DNA of 64,000 bases from Heliorestis convoluta (GTDB lineage: Bacteria > Bacillota > Desulfitobacteriia > Heliobacteriales > Heliobacteriaceae): NCBI RefSeq assembly GCF_009649955.1, contig NZ_CP045875.1:1097501-1161500 (forward strand), given 5' to 3'. Position 1 is the stretch's first letter; each line of letters begins with the position of its first letter. The notes beneath the pieces were generated by a model. The model did no database searches. It was given only the letters and a program-made list of their open reading frames with translations, and was not told the DNA's origin. Both the position numbers and the translations under genes were made by a program. This document shows, piece by piece, positions 36,541 through 45,911 of this stretch.

Positions 36541-36678
36541 ATGATGAAGAGGTGTACTACCAGCGAAGGAACCCCAGAAAAGGACAATCGAGGTTTTAAC
36601 CTGATTGAGATCACTGTAGTATTAGAATTAGCTATTATCTTCATCATGATATCCTTGGGTTTAGTTATGATTTTCTAG
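36541..36678 (+). pseudogene. Truncated prepilin (45 codons)
   Basis: ATG at 36541 follows AGAGG. The peptide has a short leader ending NRGFNLIEITVVLELAIIF, the prepilin cleavage pattern with Glu at +5 and a hydrophobic helix, but it stops right after the helix (ISLGLVMIF). A complete pilin would need about 70 more residues. Either this is a deletion remnant or an unusually small pilin-like membrane peptide. Confidence 0.6.
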
Positions 36679-36687
36679 GAGGAAAAA

Positions 36688-36738
36688 ATGAGGGAAAGAT
36701 TGAATGGTGGTGGGGACGTGAGTATTCATCTTAGATAA
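36688..36738 (+). pseudogene. Sixteen-codon ORF with a strong ribosome site, probable gene stub
   Basis: A full AGGAGG lies five bases before ATG at 36688, and only 16 codons follow (MRERLNGGGDVSIHLR). Such a strong ribosome site with so short a frame suggests the start of a further pilin-cluster gene that was deleted. The following bases to 36876 show no gene. Confidence 0.35.
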
Positions 36739-36876
36739 GGGTCTGCATTTTTAGTGGTTTAGTAGTTGGTTGGGATTGAGATAGATGTTCCAATTAAGTA
36801 TTGAGCTACTAAAGCAAGAAAAATTGAAACGCGAAAAAAGCATAATGCTAAATAAAAGATAATCGAGGTTAATGCC

Positions 36877-37557
36877 ATGTCATATTTAATAGTCGTTGCA
36901 CATCCTGATGACGAAGTTCTAGGTGCAGGCGCTACAATGTATAAGCTTGCTCAGGAAGGCCACTCAGTGAATGTATGTATCTTATCTGGCGAAGTTCAAG
37001 CCAGAAATAACCGTCCCAGTACTGACGAGCTTTACGAAGATGTAAACAGCTCTATGAATATCTTGGGAGTTAATAAAATCATAAAAGGCGACTTCCCTAA
37101 CATTGAGTTTAACACGGTACCTCACTTAAAGCTTGTTCAATTTATTGAAAAAGCGATTATAGAAACCAAAGCAGAAGTTATTCTTACTCACCACCCTGCA
37201 GATTTGAACAATGACCATTTACATACATCAATTGCGTGCCAAGCTGCCGTGAGGTTGTTCCAGAGAAGAACAGATATAAAACCGTTGAAAGAACTGCTCT
37301 TCATGGAAGTACCTTCTGCTACGGAATGGGGACTTGATAAAGCCATGAACCAGTTCACGCCAAATACTTATATCGAAGTCGGAGAGATTGGCGTAGATAA
37401 AAAAATAGAGGCTCTAGCACAATATCGTGGTGTTATGAGAGATTATCCTCACCCTAGAAGTAATGAAGCCCTTAGAGGACTGGCTGCTTTTCGTGGTGGA
37501 CAATCTGGAATGGTCTATGCCGAAGCCTTCGAAAGTGTATTTAGACGTGGTTTCTAG
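36877..37557 (+). CDS. PIG-L family N-deacetylase
   Basis: A 226-residue zinc hydrolase. The metal motif is VVAHPDDEVLGAG (about residues 6-18, AHPDDE), with HHPADLNNDHLHTS (HxxxxxxDH) supplying the other ligands. PIG-L enzymes remove acetyl groups from N-acetylated sugars, usually nucleotide- or lipid-linked GlcNAc. The next gene is an N-formyltransferase 16 bp away, so the pair could replace an N-acetyl group by N-formyl. ATG at 36877 follows a weak GAGGTT. Confidence 0.9.
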   Translation: MSYLIVVAHPDDEVLGAGATMYKLAQEGHSVNVCILSGEVQARNNRPSTDELYEDVNSSMNILGVNKIIKGDFPNIEFNTVPHLKLVQFIEKAIIETKAEVILTHHPADLNNDHLHTSIACQAAVRLFQRRTDIKPLKELLFMEVPSATEWGLDKAMNQFTPNTYIEVGEIGVDKKIEALAQYRGVMRDYPHPRSNEALRGLAAFRGGQSGMVYAEAFESVFRRGF

Positions 37558-37572
37558 AAAAAGAGGGGATGA

Positions 37573-38403
37573 ATGCTGATGAAGAAAAAAGTAGCCTTTG
37601 CAACTTGTGTACAATTAGGATTAAGTTGCATTGAAGAAATTTATCGTATCGGTGGCAACCTAGACTTGCTTATAACGCTAAAAGATGAAAAAGCGAAAGA
37701 TAAGTCAGGGAGAATATATCTAGATGACATCGCTACACAACATCAAGTCCCACTCTTGAAAATAGATAATATCAACGACCAAGAAGTTCTTAATACTTTA
37801 AAAGAACATCAAATAGATTGGCTCTTTATCATAGGTTGGTCTCAAATTGCTAGAAAAGAAGTGCTTGAAGCACCTACCTATGGATGTATCGGTATGCATC
37901 CTACTTTATTACCGATAGGAAGAGGAAGAGCAGCTATCCCTTGGGCCATCATTAAAGGATTAGAAAAGACCGGTGTCACCATGTTCAAGCTAGACGAAGG
38001 TGTTGATACTGGAGAAATCATAGGTCAAGGCGTAATTATTCTTGATAAGAACACAACAGCAACGAAGCTGTATCAAAAAGTAAATGCTATGCATATCACA
38101 CTGATATCAAAATATTGGAATGATATTATCAATAACAACATCACATTGATGAAACAAAACGAAGATGATGCCACCGAATGGCCAGGAAGAAAGCCAGAAG
38201 ATGGCGAGATACTAAGCAGCATGACTATGGATGAAGCTGATAAATTAGTTAGAGCTGTCACGCATCCATATCCGGGTGCTTTTTTTAAAGTTAATGATAA
38301 AACGATGAGAATATGGTCAGCAACCACATATAAAGACGAAGGTGAAATAAAACTTCGCGATGGCTATCTAGTTCCGATTGATTATGAAATAGAGGGAGAG
38401 TAA
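37573..38403 (+). CDS. Formyltransferase-type sugar N-formyltransferase
   Basis: A 276-residue protein of the methionyl-tRNA formyltransferase/ArnA-N fold. It has GMHPTLLPIGRGRAAIPWAI in place of the NxHxSLLPxxRG motif, keeping His but with Gly where Asn usually sits, and DEGVDTGEI with the catalytic Asp. The C-terminal region includes EWPGRKPEDGEI, common in sugar formyltransferases. It would use N10-formyltetrahydrofolate to formylate an amino sugar. ATG at 37573 or 37579 may be the start. Its stop overlaps the next gene's start (TAATG). Confidence 0.85.
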   Translation: MLMKKKVAFATCVQLGLSCIEEIYRIGGNLDLLITLKDEKAKDKSGRIYLDDIATQHQVPLLKIDNINDQEVLNTLKEHQIDWLFIIGWSQIARKEVLEAPTYGCIGMHPTLLPIGRGRAAIPWAIIKGLEKTGVTMFKLDEGVDTGEIIGQGVIILDKNTTATKLYQKVNAMHITLISKYWNDIINNNITLMKQNEDDATEWPGRKPEDGEILSSMTMDEADKLVRAVTHPYPGAFFKVNDKTMRIWSATTYKDEGEIKLRDGYLVPIDYEIEGE

Positions 38404-39062
38404 TGGAGGTTAAAGGGTTTCAAAAAAACATTAAACGTTTGATAGACATTGTTGTTTCTTTAATTGTATTGATTCTATTACTACCGATATGGATTGTTGT
38501 AGCAATTCTAATCAAAGTTACTTCGCCAGGTCCAGTATTTTTCTTGCAAGATCGGCCGGGGTTAAATAAAAAAATCTTTAAGGTTTATAAATTTCGAACA
38601 ATGCGACCTGGATCAGAGAAGATGATAAAGGGTCAAGAGGTCATGATGGACGATGACCGAATCACACCAGTTGGTAAGCTTCTCAGAAGAACAAAATTAG
38701 ATGAAATTCCGCAAGTCTTAAATGTACTGAAAGGCGAAATGAGCCTGGTAGGTCCAAGGCCTGAGCGGATTGCATCTCTTGATGATTATACTGATGAAGT
38801 ATCCAAACGACTTAATATGCTCCCAGGAATGACTGGATTAGCACAAGTTAGCGGAAACATTTATCTTTCGTTAGATGATAGATATAAGTTTGATGTTTAT
38901 TATGTAGACAATTTTAGCTTGTGGCTAGATATAAAGATTATTTTTAGAACCGTTGGCGTTATGTTGTTTGGTGAAGACCGATATGTAAATAAATGCTTAG
39001 TTGATATGAACTTGGGGTCTTTAGAGGCAGCTACTACGAAAGAGGAGACCATTTCAAAATGA
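38403..39062 (+). CDS. Initiating sugar-phosphate transferase (PglC/WcaJ-like)
   Basis: A 219-residue polyprenyl-phosphate sugar-phosphate transferase. A membrane helix/re-entrant segment (IVVSLIVLILLLPIWIVVAIL) is followed by the catalytic core with FKVYKFRTMRPG, RRTKLDEIPQVLNVLKGEMS and VGPRPE, including the Asp-Glu pair. It attaches the first sugar phosphate to the undecaprenyl carrier and so starts repeat-unit assembly. Size is that of the minimal PglC-like form. It overlaps both neighbours by one to four bases. Confidence 0.93.
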   Translation: MEVKGFQKNIKRLIDIVVSLIVLILLLPIWIVVAILIKVTSPGPVFFLQDRPGLNKKIFKVYKFRTMRPGSEKMIKGQEVMMDDDRITPVGKLLRRTKLDEIPQVLNVLKGEMSLVGPRPERIASLDDYTDEVSKRLNMLPGMTGLAQVSGNIYLSLDDRYKFDVYYVDNFSLWLDIKIIFRTVGVMLFGEDRYVNKCLVDMNLGSLEAATTKEETISK

Positions 39063-39937
39063 AAAAGATACTCATTACTGGAGAAAACAGTTACATAGGT
39101 ACATCATTTAAGAAGTGGGTTTCACAGTATCCTGATATGTACTCTGCTGATTCGATCAGTTTGAGGGATGATAGTTGGAAAGATAAATCTTTTGTAGGTT
39201 ATGATGTTGTGTTTCACACATCTGCCATCGTTCATGTCAAAGAAAATGACGTCAAAAAATACTTTAAGGTTAACAGAGACTTGACTATAGATGTTGCTAA
39301 TAAAGCAAAAAAAGAAGGAATTAAGCAATTTATTTTCTTAAGTACGATGGGGGTCTATGGTACAGAGACAGGTTATATTACGAAAGATACTCTCCCTAAT
39401 CCTAAAACCTCATATGCTAAATCTAAATATGAAGCAGAAAAAATGTTAAGAAAGATAGATTCTAATGATTTTAATGTAGCAATCTTACGTCCCCCTATTG
39501 TTTATGGAAATAGTTGTCCAGGAAACTATGGTAGGCTAGCAAACTTGGCTTTAAGACTACCGGTTTTTCCACATGTGAATAATGAACGAAGTATGATTTA
39601 CATTGACAATTTAACTGAGTTCCTCCGCATTCTAATTGACCATAGGGTAAATGGTTTATTTTTCCCGCAGAATAAAGACTTTGTAAATACGACTGAGTTA
39701 GTGAGGCTTATTGCAAAAGCAAATGGTAAGGACTTAAAAGTAACAAATATGTTAAACTGGGCTGTTTCTATGGGCCTTAAACAGTCAGAGACATTTAGGA
39801 AAGTCTTTGGCTCTTTTGTTTATGATAAAGAAATGACTGGTGGTCCAGGAACTTTAATGAAGGGTAACAGGATACATTATGAGAAAGTAGCATTTGAAGA
39901 TTCAATAATGGCAACAGAAAAGAATGTCGGTGATTAA
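39059..39937 (+). CDS. NAD-dependent sugar epimerase/reductase (SDR)
   Basis: A 292-residue extended SDR. The NAD motif is ILITGENSYIGTSFKK (variant of GxxGxxG), and the catalytic pair is TSYAKSKYEAEKML (YxxxK, about residue 118). RPPIVYG follows. It is short for a UDP-galactose 4-epimerase and resembles the sugar-nucleotide reductases/epimerases found next to PglC-like transferases. It starts inside the ATGA overlap with the previous gene. Confidence 0.88.
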   Translation: MKKILITGENSYIGTSFKKWVSQYPDMYSADSISLRDDSWKDKSFVGYDVVFHTSAIVHVKENDVKKYFKVNRDLTIDVANKAKKEGIKQFIFLSTMGVYGTETGYITKDTLPNPKTSYAKSKYEAEKMLRKIDSNDFNVAILRPPIVYGNSCPGNYGRLANLALRLPVFPHVNNERSMIYIDNLTEFLRILIDHRVNGLFFPQNKDFVNTTELVRLIAKANGKDLKVTNMLNWAVSMGLKQSETFRKVFGSFVYDKEMTGGPGTLMKGNRIHYEKVAFEDSIMATEKNVGD

Positions 39938-41219
39938 AATTATGGTAAACCGTAATGATTGTAAAAATATTTGGGTTTTTCATCACTATGCAACCCCACC
40001 AACAATGAATGGATTCACAAGACCATACAATTTTGCAATAAATATGAGTACGGAAAATTATAAAACCACAATCTTTGCAGCATCATACCTTCATTTTTCA
40101 GACATTAATTTAATAGATGATGGTAGGTTGTTTACCGTAGAAGAACATTCAGGTGTTTCTTTTGTATTTGTGAAGACGCCGTCTTCTGCTAAAAATACTT
40201 TGGCAAGAGTAAAAAATATGGCATCTTATTACAGAAATTTATATAGTGTGACTAAAAAATATTTTAATCAATATGGTAAGCCTGACTTAATTATTGCTTC
40301 ATCTCCACATCCATTAGCTATGGCTGCTGGCATTAAGATTTCAAAGAGGTTTAAAGTCCCTTGTATATGCGAGGTGCGAGATTTATGGCCTGAGGCAATA
40401 TTTGCTTATGGCAAAACAAAGGAAAATAGTCTTTTGGGGAAGTTGCTAATAAGTGGCGAGCATTGGATATACAAGAATGCAGATGCAATAATTTTTTTAA
40501 AAGAAGGCGATTCGGATTACCTTAAAGATAGAAATTGGACTACTAAACAAGGTGGAGATATTGAGCTCGATAAGTGTCATTATATAAACAATGGTGTAAA
40601 TATTGAAGCGTTTAATAAACAGATAGATGAGAATTCTTTACAAGATCCAGACTTAATGAGTGGTAAATTTAATGTAGTATATACGGGAGCGGTACGTCCA
40701 ATTAATAATGTAGGAAATATTTTAGATACTGCGAAGTTATTGAAAGAACAAAGAAACATCCAATTTCTAATATACGGTGACGGTAATCAATTAGCAATGT
40801 TAAAGAAACGTGTTTCGGATGAAGGATTGACTAATGTAAAAATGAAGGGATATGTAGATAAAAAATTTATTCCTTACGTACTAAGTAAATCCTCAGTAAA
40901 CATATTAAATTATTCGCAAACAAAATATAACTGGTCTAGAGGTAACAGTTCAAACAAACTGTTTGAATACATGGCATCAGGAAAGCCAATTATCTCAACT
41001 GTCAAAATGGGTTATTGTCCTTTAAAAAAATATGAGTGTGGTTTGTCCTTAGAAAGGGATACACCTGACGAATTGGCGAAAGCCATTATGCGCATATATG
41101 ATATGCCTAAAGAATCTTACAGTAAAATGAGTCAAAACGCTAAAAATGGTGCAAAACATTATGATTATAAAGTTTTAACGAAAAAATTAATTTCAGTAGT
41201 GGAGAAGTTAAGACAATGA
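39924..41219 (+). CDS. Glycosyltransferase family 4 protein (WbuB/WcaI-like)
   Basis: About 431 residues; an alternative start at 39942 gives MVNRNDCKNIWVFHHYATPP, which resembles the usual beginning of this family. The acceptor domain has IIASSPHPLAMAAGI and CEVRDLWPEAIFAYG, as in WbuB-like transferases; the donor domain has VVYTGAVRPINNVGN and SSNKLFEYMASGKPII with the E-x7-E-type region. It probably adds the second sugar in the cytoplasm. It overlaps the heparinase-like gene by 4 bp. Confidence 0.88.
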   Translation: MSVIKIMVNRNDCKNIWVFHHYATPPTMNGFTRPYNFAINMSTENYKTTIFAASYLHFSDINLIDDGRLFTVEEHSGVSFVFVKTPSSAKNTLARVKNMASYYRNLYSVTKKYFNQYGKPDLIIASSPHPLAMAAGIKISKRFKVPCICEVRDLWPEAIFAYGKTKENSLLGKLLISGEHWIYKNADAIIFLKEGDSDYLKDRNWTTKQGGDIELDKCHYINNGVNIEAFNKQIDENSLQDPDLMSGKFNVVYTGAVRPINNVGNILDTAKLLKEQRNIQFLIYGDGNQLAMLKKRVSDEGLTNVKMKGYVDKKFIPYVLSKSSVNILNYSQTKYNWSRGNSSNKLFEYMASGKPIISTVKMGYCPLKKYECGLSLERDTPDELAKAIMRIYDMPKESYSKMSQNAKNGAKHYDYKVLTKKLISVVEKLRQ

Positions 41220-43069
41220 TAAAAGAAGTCAAATCCCTATTAACTGAATATGGAGTAAAATGGGCAATTAATCGATCTTTCTACTCAGCAAAATTAAAAA
41301 TGTTGTCTGCATTTCCTGCAACAGAAAAAATCTTCGAAAAAAATGTTAAAGTAAAGAGAATTGACTTATTTGAATTCGATGTTCCAGCGATAAAGAATTT
41401 TTTAGATAAGCTAACAGAAGATAAACAAAAAGAAATCGTATTAGTTGCTGACAAAGCAGTTAATGGGATTATTACTGGATTTTCCTCGATTAAACTTGAT
41501 TTTGGAAATCCTATTAACTGGCATTACAACCCGCTTACAGGAGTTGAAAGCAAGAAAAATGTTAAATGGTATCATTTACCTGATTTTGATAAAGACTTAG
41601 GTGATATAAAAGTCATCTGGGAAGCATCACGATTAACACATTTCTTCTACCTTGTTAGAGCATATTTGTTAACTGATGACCAAAAATACTATATCGCGTT
41701 CTCAAAACAATTAGAGGATTGGCTTGAAAACAATCCTTATCCATACGGAGTAAACTTTAAATGTGGACAAGAATGTACACTTCGAATGGTAAATACACTT
41801 ATAGCTTATTCTATATTCAAAGATTGCGGACTTACCTCAAAGAATGATAAAGAGAACGTAATACAACTTGTGGAAAGATGCTACAAGAAGGTTTTATCTA
41901 ACTTTTTTTATGCACATAAATGCATTAAAAATAACCATACATTTTCTGAGATTTGTGGCCTAATTGTAGGGGCTTGGTGTTGTGATGATACATTTGCTGT
42001 TAAGAAAGCATATGAATTACTTGATAAAGAAATAATAAATCAATTCGAACCAGATGGTGGCTTTACACAATACTCATTTAATTATCATAGATTTACACTT
42101 CAGATTATTGAATGTGTTTATAAAATAAGCGAAAAAACCAAAATTTACATAAAAGAAACTGAAAGAATAAAAAATAGTGTTTTGTTAATGTATCAAGCTC
42201 AAAACGATGATGGAGATGTCCCTAATTATGGTTCAAATGATGGAGCGCTTATTTTTCCAGTAACATCATGTGGGTACCGTGATTTTCGCCCAGTCTTGAA
42301 TACGATGTATGCGTTTGTAGAAGGTAAAAGATTGTACGAAGATAATGATTATGATGAAGAGTTATTGTGGTTTGGTAATAAAAAAGAACTACCTCTAGAA
42401 AAAATTAAACGTAAAACCTCAATATTTGCTGATTCTGGTTTTTATATTTTTCGTCATAATGGTGGTTTTTTGATGACTTGTTTACAAAATTACAAGTCAA
42501 GACCCGCACATATGGACCAACTACATATAGATTTGTGGCACAAAGGAATAAATGTTTTGTGTGACAGTGGAACTTATTCTTATGCTAGTGAGCTGGGGAA
42601 AGACCTTTCTTCAACGAAAGGTCACAATACAGCAAAAATAAAAGGTATTGATCAAATGAATAAAAAGGGCGCTTTTTTGGTAACAGACTGGACAAAGATT
42701 AAACATGTCAATTTTCAAAATAATTGCTTTGTAGGTACTATGAATTCAATAAACGGATATCAACATAAGCGAATTATTGAAAAAAATAAATTAGGATATA
42801 CAGTTGTTGATGAAGTTATAGGTAATGGAGAATATTGTGAATTTTATTTCCACACGCCATGTGAAGTAAAAAGAATATCAACAGGATTTGAACTATATCA
42901 TGAAGGTCAAATCATATGCATTATAGAAACAGAAGGAGCTATAAATATCAAAAAATCTTACAGAAGTTTGTACTACTTAAAAAAAGAAAAAGTAAAGTGT
43001 GTATCTGTGAAAATTCCTTTAACTAACGATAAATTCAATGTGAAGACTAATATTAATCTCATAAGCTGA
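41216..43069 (+). CDS. Heparinase II/III-like polysaccharide lyase
   Basis: A 617-residue protein with an (alpha/alpha) N-terminal domain (WEASRLTHFFYLVRAYLLTDD; KNNHTFSEICGLIVGAW with candidate catalytic His/Asn) and a C-terminal beta-sandwich (ADSGFYIFRHNGGFLMTCL; AHMDQLHIDLWHKGINVLCDSGTYSY, where His/Asp could bind metal). No signal peptide is seen. Such genes are frequent in capsule/EPS loci, where they act on uronate-containing polymers or may edit them. It overlaps both neighbours, so it is in the operon. Confidence 0.9.
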   Translation: MIKEVKSLLTEYGVKWAINRSFYSAKLKMLSAFPATEKIFEKNVKVKRIDLFEFDVPAIKNFLDKLTEDKQKEIVLVADKAVNGIITGFSSIKLDFGNPINWHYNPLTGVESKKNVKWYHLPDFDKDLGDIKVIWEASRLTHFFYLVRAYLLTDDQKYYIAFSKQLEDWLENNPYPYGVNFKCGQECTLRMVNTLIAYSIFKDCGLTSKNDKENVIQLVERCYKKVLSNFFYAHKCIKNNHTFSEICGLIVGAWCCDDTFAVKKAYELLDKEIINQFEPDGGFTQYSFNYHRFTLQIIECVYKISEKTKIYIKETERIKNSVLLMYQAQNDDGDVPNYGSNDGALIFPVTSCGYRDFRPVLNTMYAFVEGKRLYEDNDYDEELLWFGNKKELPLEKIKRKTSIFADSGFYIFRHNGGFLMTCLQNYKSRPAHMDQLHIDLWHKGINVLCDSGTYSYASELGKDLSSTKGHNTAKIKGIDQMNKKGAFLVTDWTKIKHVNFQNNCFVGTMNSINGYQHKRIIEKNKLGYTVVDEVIGNGEYCEFYFHTPCEVKRISTGFELYHEGQIICIIETEGAINIKKSYRSLYYLKKEKVKCVSVKIPLTNDKFNVKTNINLIS

Positions 43070-43112
43070 TGAAAAGTAAAGGACGGATCATACGAAAGGA
43101 AGTCATTTACAT

Positions 43113-44333
43113 ATGATCAATATTATTGGACTCGGCTATATAGGCTTACCTACAGCACTTATGTTTGCCAAAAATGGAATAAAAGTGGTTGGTACTGATT
43201 ACAACGCTAATCTAGTAAAATCATTAACTGAGGGTAGACTTACTTTTGAAGAAGATGGTTTGGAAAATTTGTTCCAAGAGGCACTGTCAAATGGAATAGA
43301 ATTTACAACAGAATACCAGAAGACTCATACGTATATTCTAGCGGTTCCAACACCATACATTAAGGAAAGTAAAAAACTTGATCCTAGGTATGTAATATCA
43401 GCAGTTAATAGTGTTCTTGAGGTTTGTGAAAGAGGAGCAAGCATAATTATCGAATCTACTATTTCTCCAGGAACAACTGATAAATACATTCGACCTGAAA
43501 TAGAAAAAAGAGGGTACGTTTTAGGAGAAGATGTACATTTAGTGCATGCTCCTGAGAGAATTATTCCAGGAAACATGATTTATGAGCTTGAAAACAATGC
43601 AAGAACTATAGGAGCAGATAACCTTGAAATGGCAAAGAAAGTTAAAGGTTTGTATGCAAACTTCTGTAAAGCAGAAATCGTGGTAACTGATATAAGAACA
43701 GCAGAAATGTCAAAAGTCATTGAAAATACGTACCGAGATATCAATATTGCATTTGCGAATGAGTTAGCTAAAATTTGCAGGACTGATAATATGGATGTTT
43801 ATGAAATTATTAGAATTGCCAATATGCATCCACGAGTTAATATATTACAACCAGGCCCAGGTGTTGGTGGCCATTGTATCTCTGTAGACCCATGGTTTTT
43901 AGTTGGAGATTATCCAGATTTAACAAATCTTATTTTGACGGCGAGAAAAATTAACGACTCTATGCCTAGACATGTATTAGGACGGATCAGAGATATAATG
44001 AGAGATCATGGCATTAGAGATATTTCAAAAGTTGGACTATATGGATTGACCTATAAAGAAAATGTTGATGATACTAGAGAAAGTCCAACACTTCAATTAT
44101 TAGAGAGAATGGACGAACATTTAGCTATTGGGGTTAAAGTATTTGATCCTTTAATTAAGGAAAGAATCGTTGAGCATCAATTCATGTATTTTGAAGATTT
44201 TTTAAATGAAATTGAAATTCTTGTAGTTATGGTGGGACATGATCATATTAAGAATAACACGGATCTTATTAAAGATAAGTTGATTCTAGATACTAAAAAT
44301 ATTTGCAATTTAAATAGCTGCTATAAATTATAA
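43113..44333 (+). CDS. UDP-N-acetyl-D-mannosaminuronate dehydrogenase-like enzyme (second copy)
   Basis: A 406-residue enzyme, the same length as the protein at 22036-23256 and with the same motifs: IIGLGYIGLPTALM for NAD, ENTYRDINIAFANELA and PGPGVGGHCISVDPWF with the catalytic Cys. It would provide a HexNAcA donor for this A+T-rich locus. Codon use differs strongly from the 22-kb copy, so the two are probably old paralogues or separate acquisitions rather than a recent duplication. Confidence 0.93.
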   Translation: MINIIGLGYIGLPTALMFAKNGIKVVGTDYNANLVKSLTEGRLTFEEDGLENLFQEALSNGIEFTTEYQKTHTYILAVPTPYIKESKKLDPRYVISAVNSVLEVCERGASIIIESTISPGTTDKYIRPEIEKRGYVLGEDVHLVHAPERIIPGNMIYELENNARTIGADNLEMAKKVKGLYANFCKAEIVVTDIRTAEMSKVIENTYRDINIAFANELAKICRTDNMDVYEIIRIANMHPRVNILQPGPGVGGHCISVDPWFLVGDYPDLTNLILTARKINDSMPRHVLGRIRDIMRDHGIRDISKVGLYGLTYKENVDDTRESPTLQLLERMDEHLAIGVKVFDPLIKERIVEHQFMYFEDFLNEIEILVVMVGHDHIKNNTDLIKDKLILDTKNICNLNSCYKL

Positions 44334-44334
44334 A

Positions 44335-44361
44335 TTTAGTTTATAGTTTATAGTTTATAAG
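44335..44361 (+). repeat. Short A+T-rich tandem repeat
   Basis: The unit AGTTTAT is repeated about three times in the gap between the dehydrogenase and pyruvyltransferase genes. It is possibly a slippage-prone spacer. Confidence 0.6.
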
Positions 44362-44412
44362 ATAAAAACTGTTTCCTTTTTTTAATAAATAAATGGCTTG
44401 GAGGTTAAGTAA

Positions 44413-45669
44413 TTGAGTATTGTTTCACTAATATATACTTATGATTTAAAAAATAGTGGTGATATGGCGATCAACCTAGGAGCTTTTGATTTACTCCAAG
44501 ATTTGAATTTTAAAATAAAGGCTTTTTCAAAATCCAATGAAAATGATAAAGAATTCCAAAAAAGCAAAGCTTACATAAATGAATATTACCCAAAAATTAA
44601 ATTTTATGGTGGTCCTTTTAAGCTTAATAGAGATGATAATAAAATGGTAACTGTACTGAATCACTTTAATGGGTATCTAAAAACAATAGGAATTAATGAA
44701 GATAATTATTTTATTAATGAGCTAACATCTTCAAACCTGATTATATTTAATGGAGGTAACCTATTCAGAGCGGAATCTTTTGCTGATTATGCACGACTGT
44801 TAGCATTAATGTATCCACTAAAAAAAGCTAGAGAAAAAAAAATTCCTTTTATTATTTTTCCTCAGTCGGCTTCTAATATTAACAGATTAGGTCATAAATT
44901 GTTAAACAAAAATTTAGAACAAGCAAAAAGAGTTTTTACCAGAGAAGACAAAAGTTATCATTATTTAAAAGAAACATTTTCAAACTTGAAAATGGAAAAG
45001 TCTATTGATTTAGCATTTTTTATAAAAGATAACAATAGAGCTAAAGAAAAATATAAAGATAGATATTCTAAATTTTTCAATCTAAGGTCTAAAAAAATAG
45101 CTATAACATTACGCACTCAAGTCGTAGGAGATCTAGGGGAATTAGGTGAAACTAAGAAAAATAAAATAATGAAAGTTATTAAGAAAACAATAGAGCATTA
45201 TCTAGAAATGGAAAACACTCAACTGACATTAATTATACAAACGAGAAAAGATAAAGTAATAACTGAACAGATTTATAATAAGTATAAACATACGTCTAAA
45301 GTTACTTTAATAGAAGAATATGATTGTCTTGTTTTAAGAGAAATATATAGAAATTGTGATTTGCTTATTGGGATGAGATTACACTCAATTATTATGGCAT
45401 TGTCAACCTATACCCCGGCTGTGGGTTTTTTTGACGAAGATTGGGGGCTCAAAAATCCTGGCTTAATGCAAAAATTTAAATTACCGTATAAATTTGTTGA
45501 AGATGAAGTAACGGATTTGGTTAATGAATGCGATTTTGTTATTAATAATAAAAATGAAATAAAGATAAGAATTAAAGATACAGTAGAAAAAGAAACTGAA
45601 AGAATAAAATTTAGCCTGAATGAACTAATCACTACTGAAAACCTAACAGCTGTGTATAAAGCTTTCTAA
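44413..45669 (+). CDS. Polysaccharide pyruvyl transferase family protein
   Basis: A 418-residue protein of the CsaB/WcaK-like fold. It has NSGDMAINLGAFDLL near the N-terminus, IIFNGGNLFRAESF (GGxx motif), IIFPQSASNI, EDKSYHYL (RE/D motif) and a late DLLIGMRLHSIIMAL. Family members add pyruvate ketals to sugars or act as related transferases. SLH domains bind pyruvylated wall polymer, so such an enzyme could in principle serve the S-layer proteins in this window, but its place in the EPS operon favours repeat-unit decoration. TTG at 44413 follows GGAGG. Confidence 0.88.
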   Translation: MSIVSLIYTYDLKNSGDMAINLGAFDLLQDLNFKIKAFSKSNENDKEFQKSKAYINEYYPKIKFYGGPFKLNRDDNKMVTVLNHFNGYLKTIGINEDNYFINELTSSNLIIFNGGNLFRAESFADYARLLALMYPLKKAREKKIPFIIFPQSASNINRLGHKLLNKNLEQAKRVFTREDKSYHYLKETFSNLKMEKSIDLAFFIKDNNRAKEKYKDRYSKFFNLRSKKIAITLRTQVVGDLGELGETKKNKIMKVIKKTIEHYLEMENTQLTLIIQTRKDKVITEQIYNKYKHTSKVTLIEEYDCLVLREIYRNCDLLIGMRLHSIIMALSTYTPAVGFFDEDWGLKNPGLMQKFKLPYKFVEDEVTDLVNECDFVINNKNEIKIRIKDTVEKETERIKFSLNELITTENLTAVYKAF

Positions 45670-45911
45670 GTTGGCTCATAATTGTTTTTGCGAGTTCTCT
45701 TCAAAAAGGAAGTTACTCTCTTAAACAATTTTTTTCGCTGTTAAGTTTTAGACTTTGCAAACTGACATTTGATTTGAATCGAATGTTTATCTTTAGCAGG
45801 TTCAATGATTTTTAAGTGACAACAAAGGTCCACTGAGAGTTAATGTTTTTTATGCAATCAAACTTTTATTAAGTAAATTAAAAGATGCGATTAATAGGAT
45901 GGTGTTTTTCT

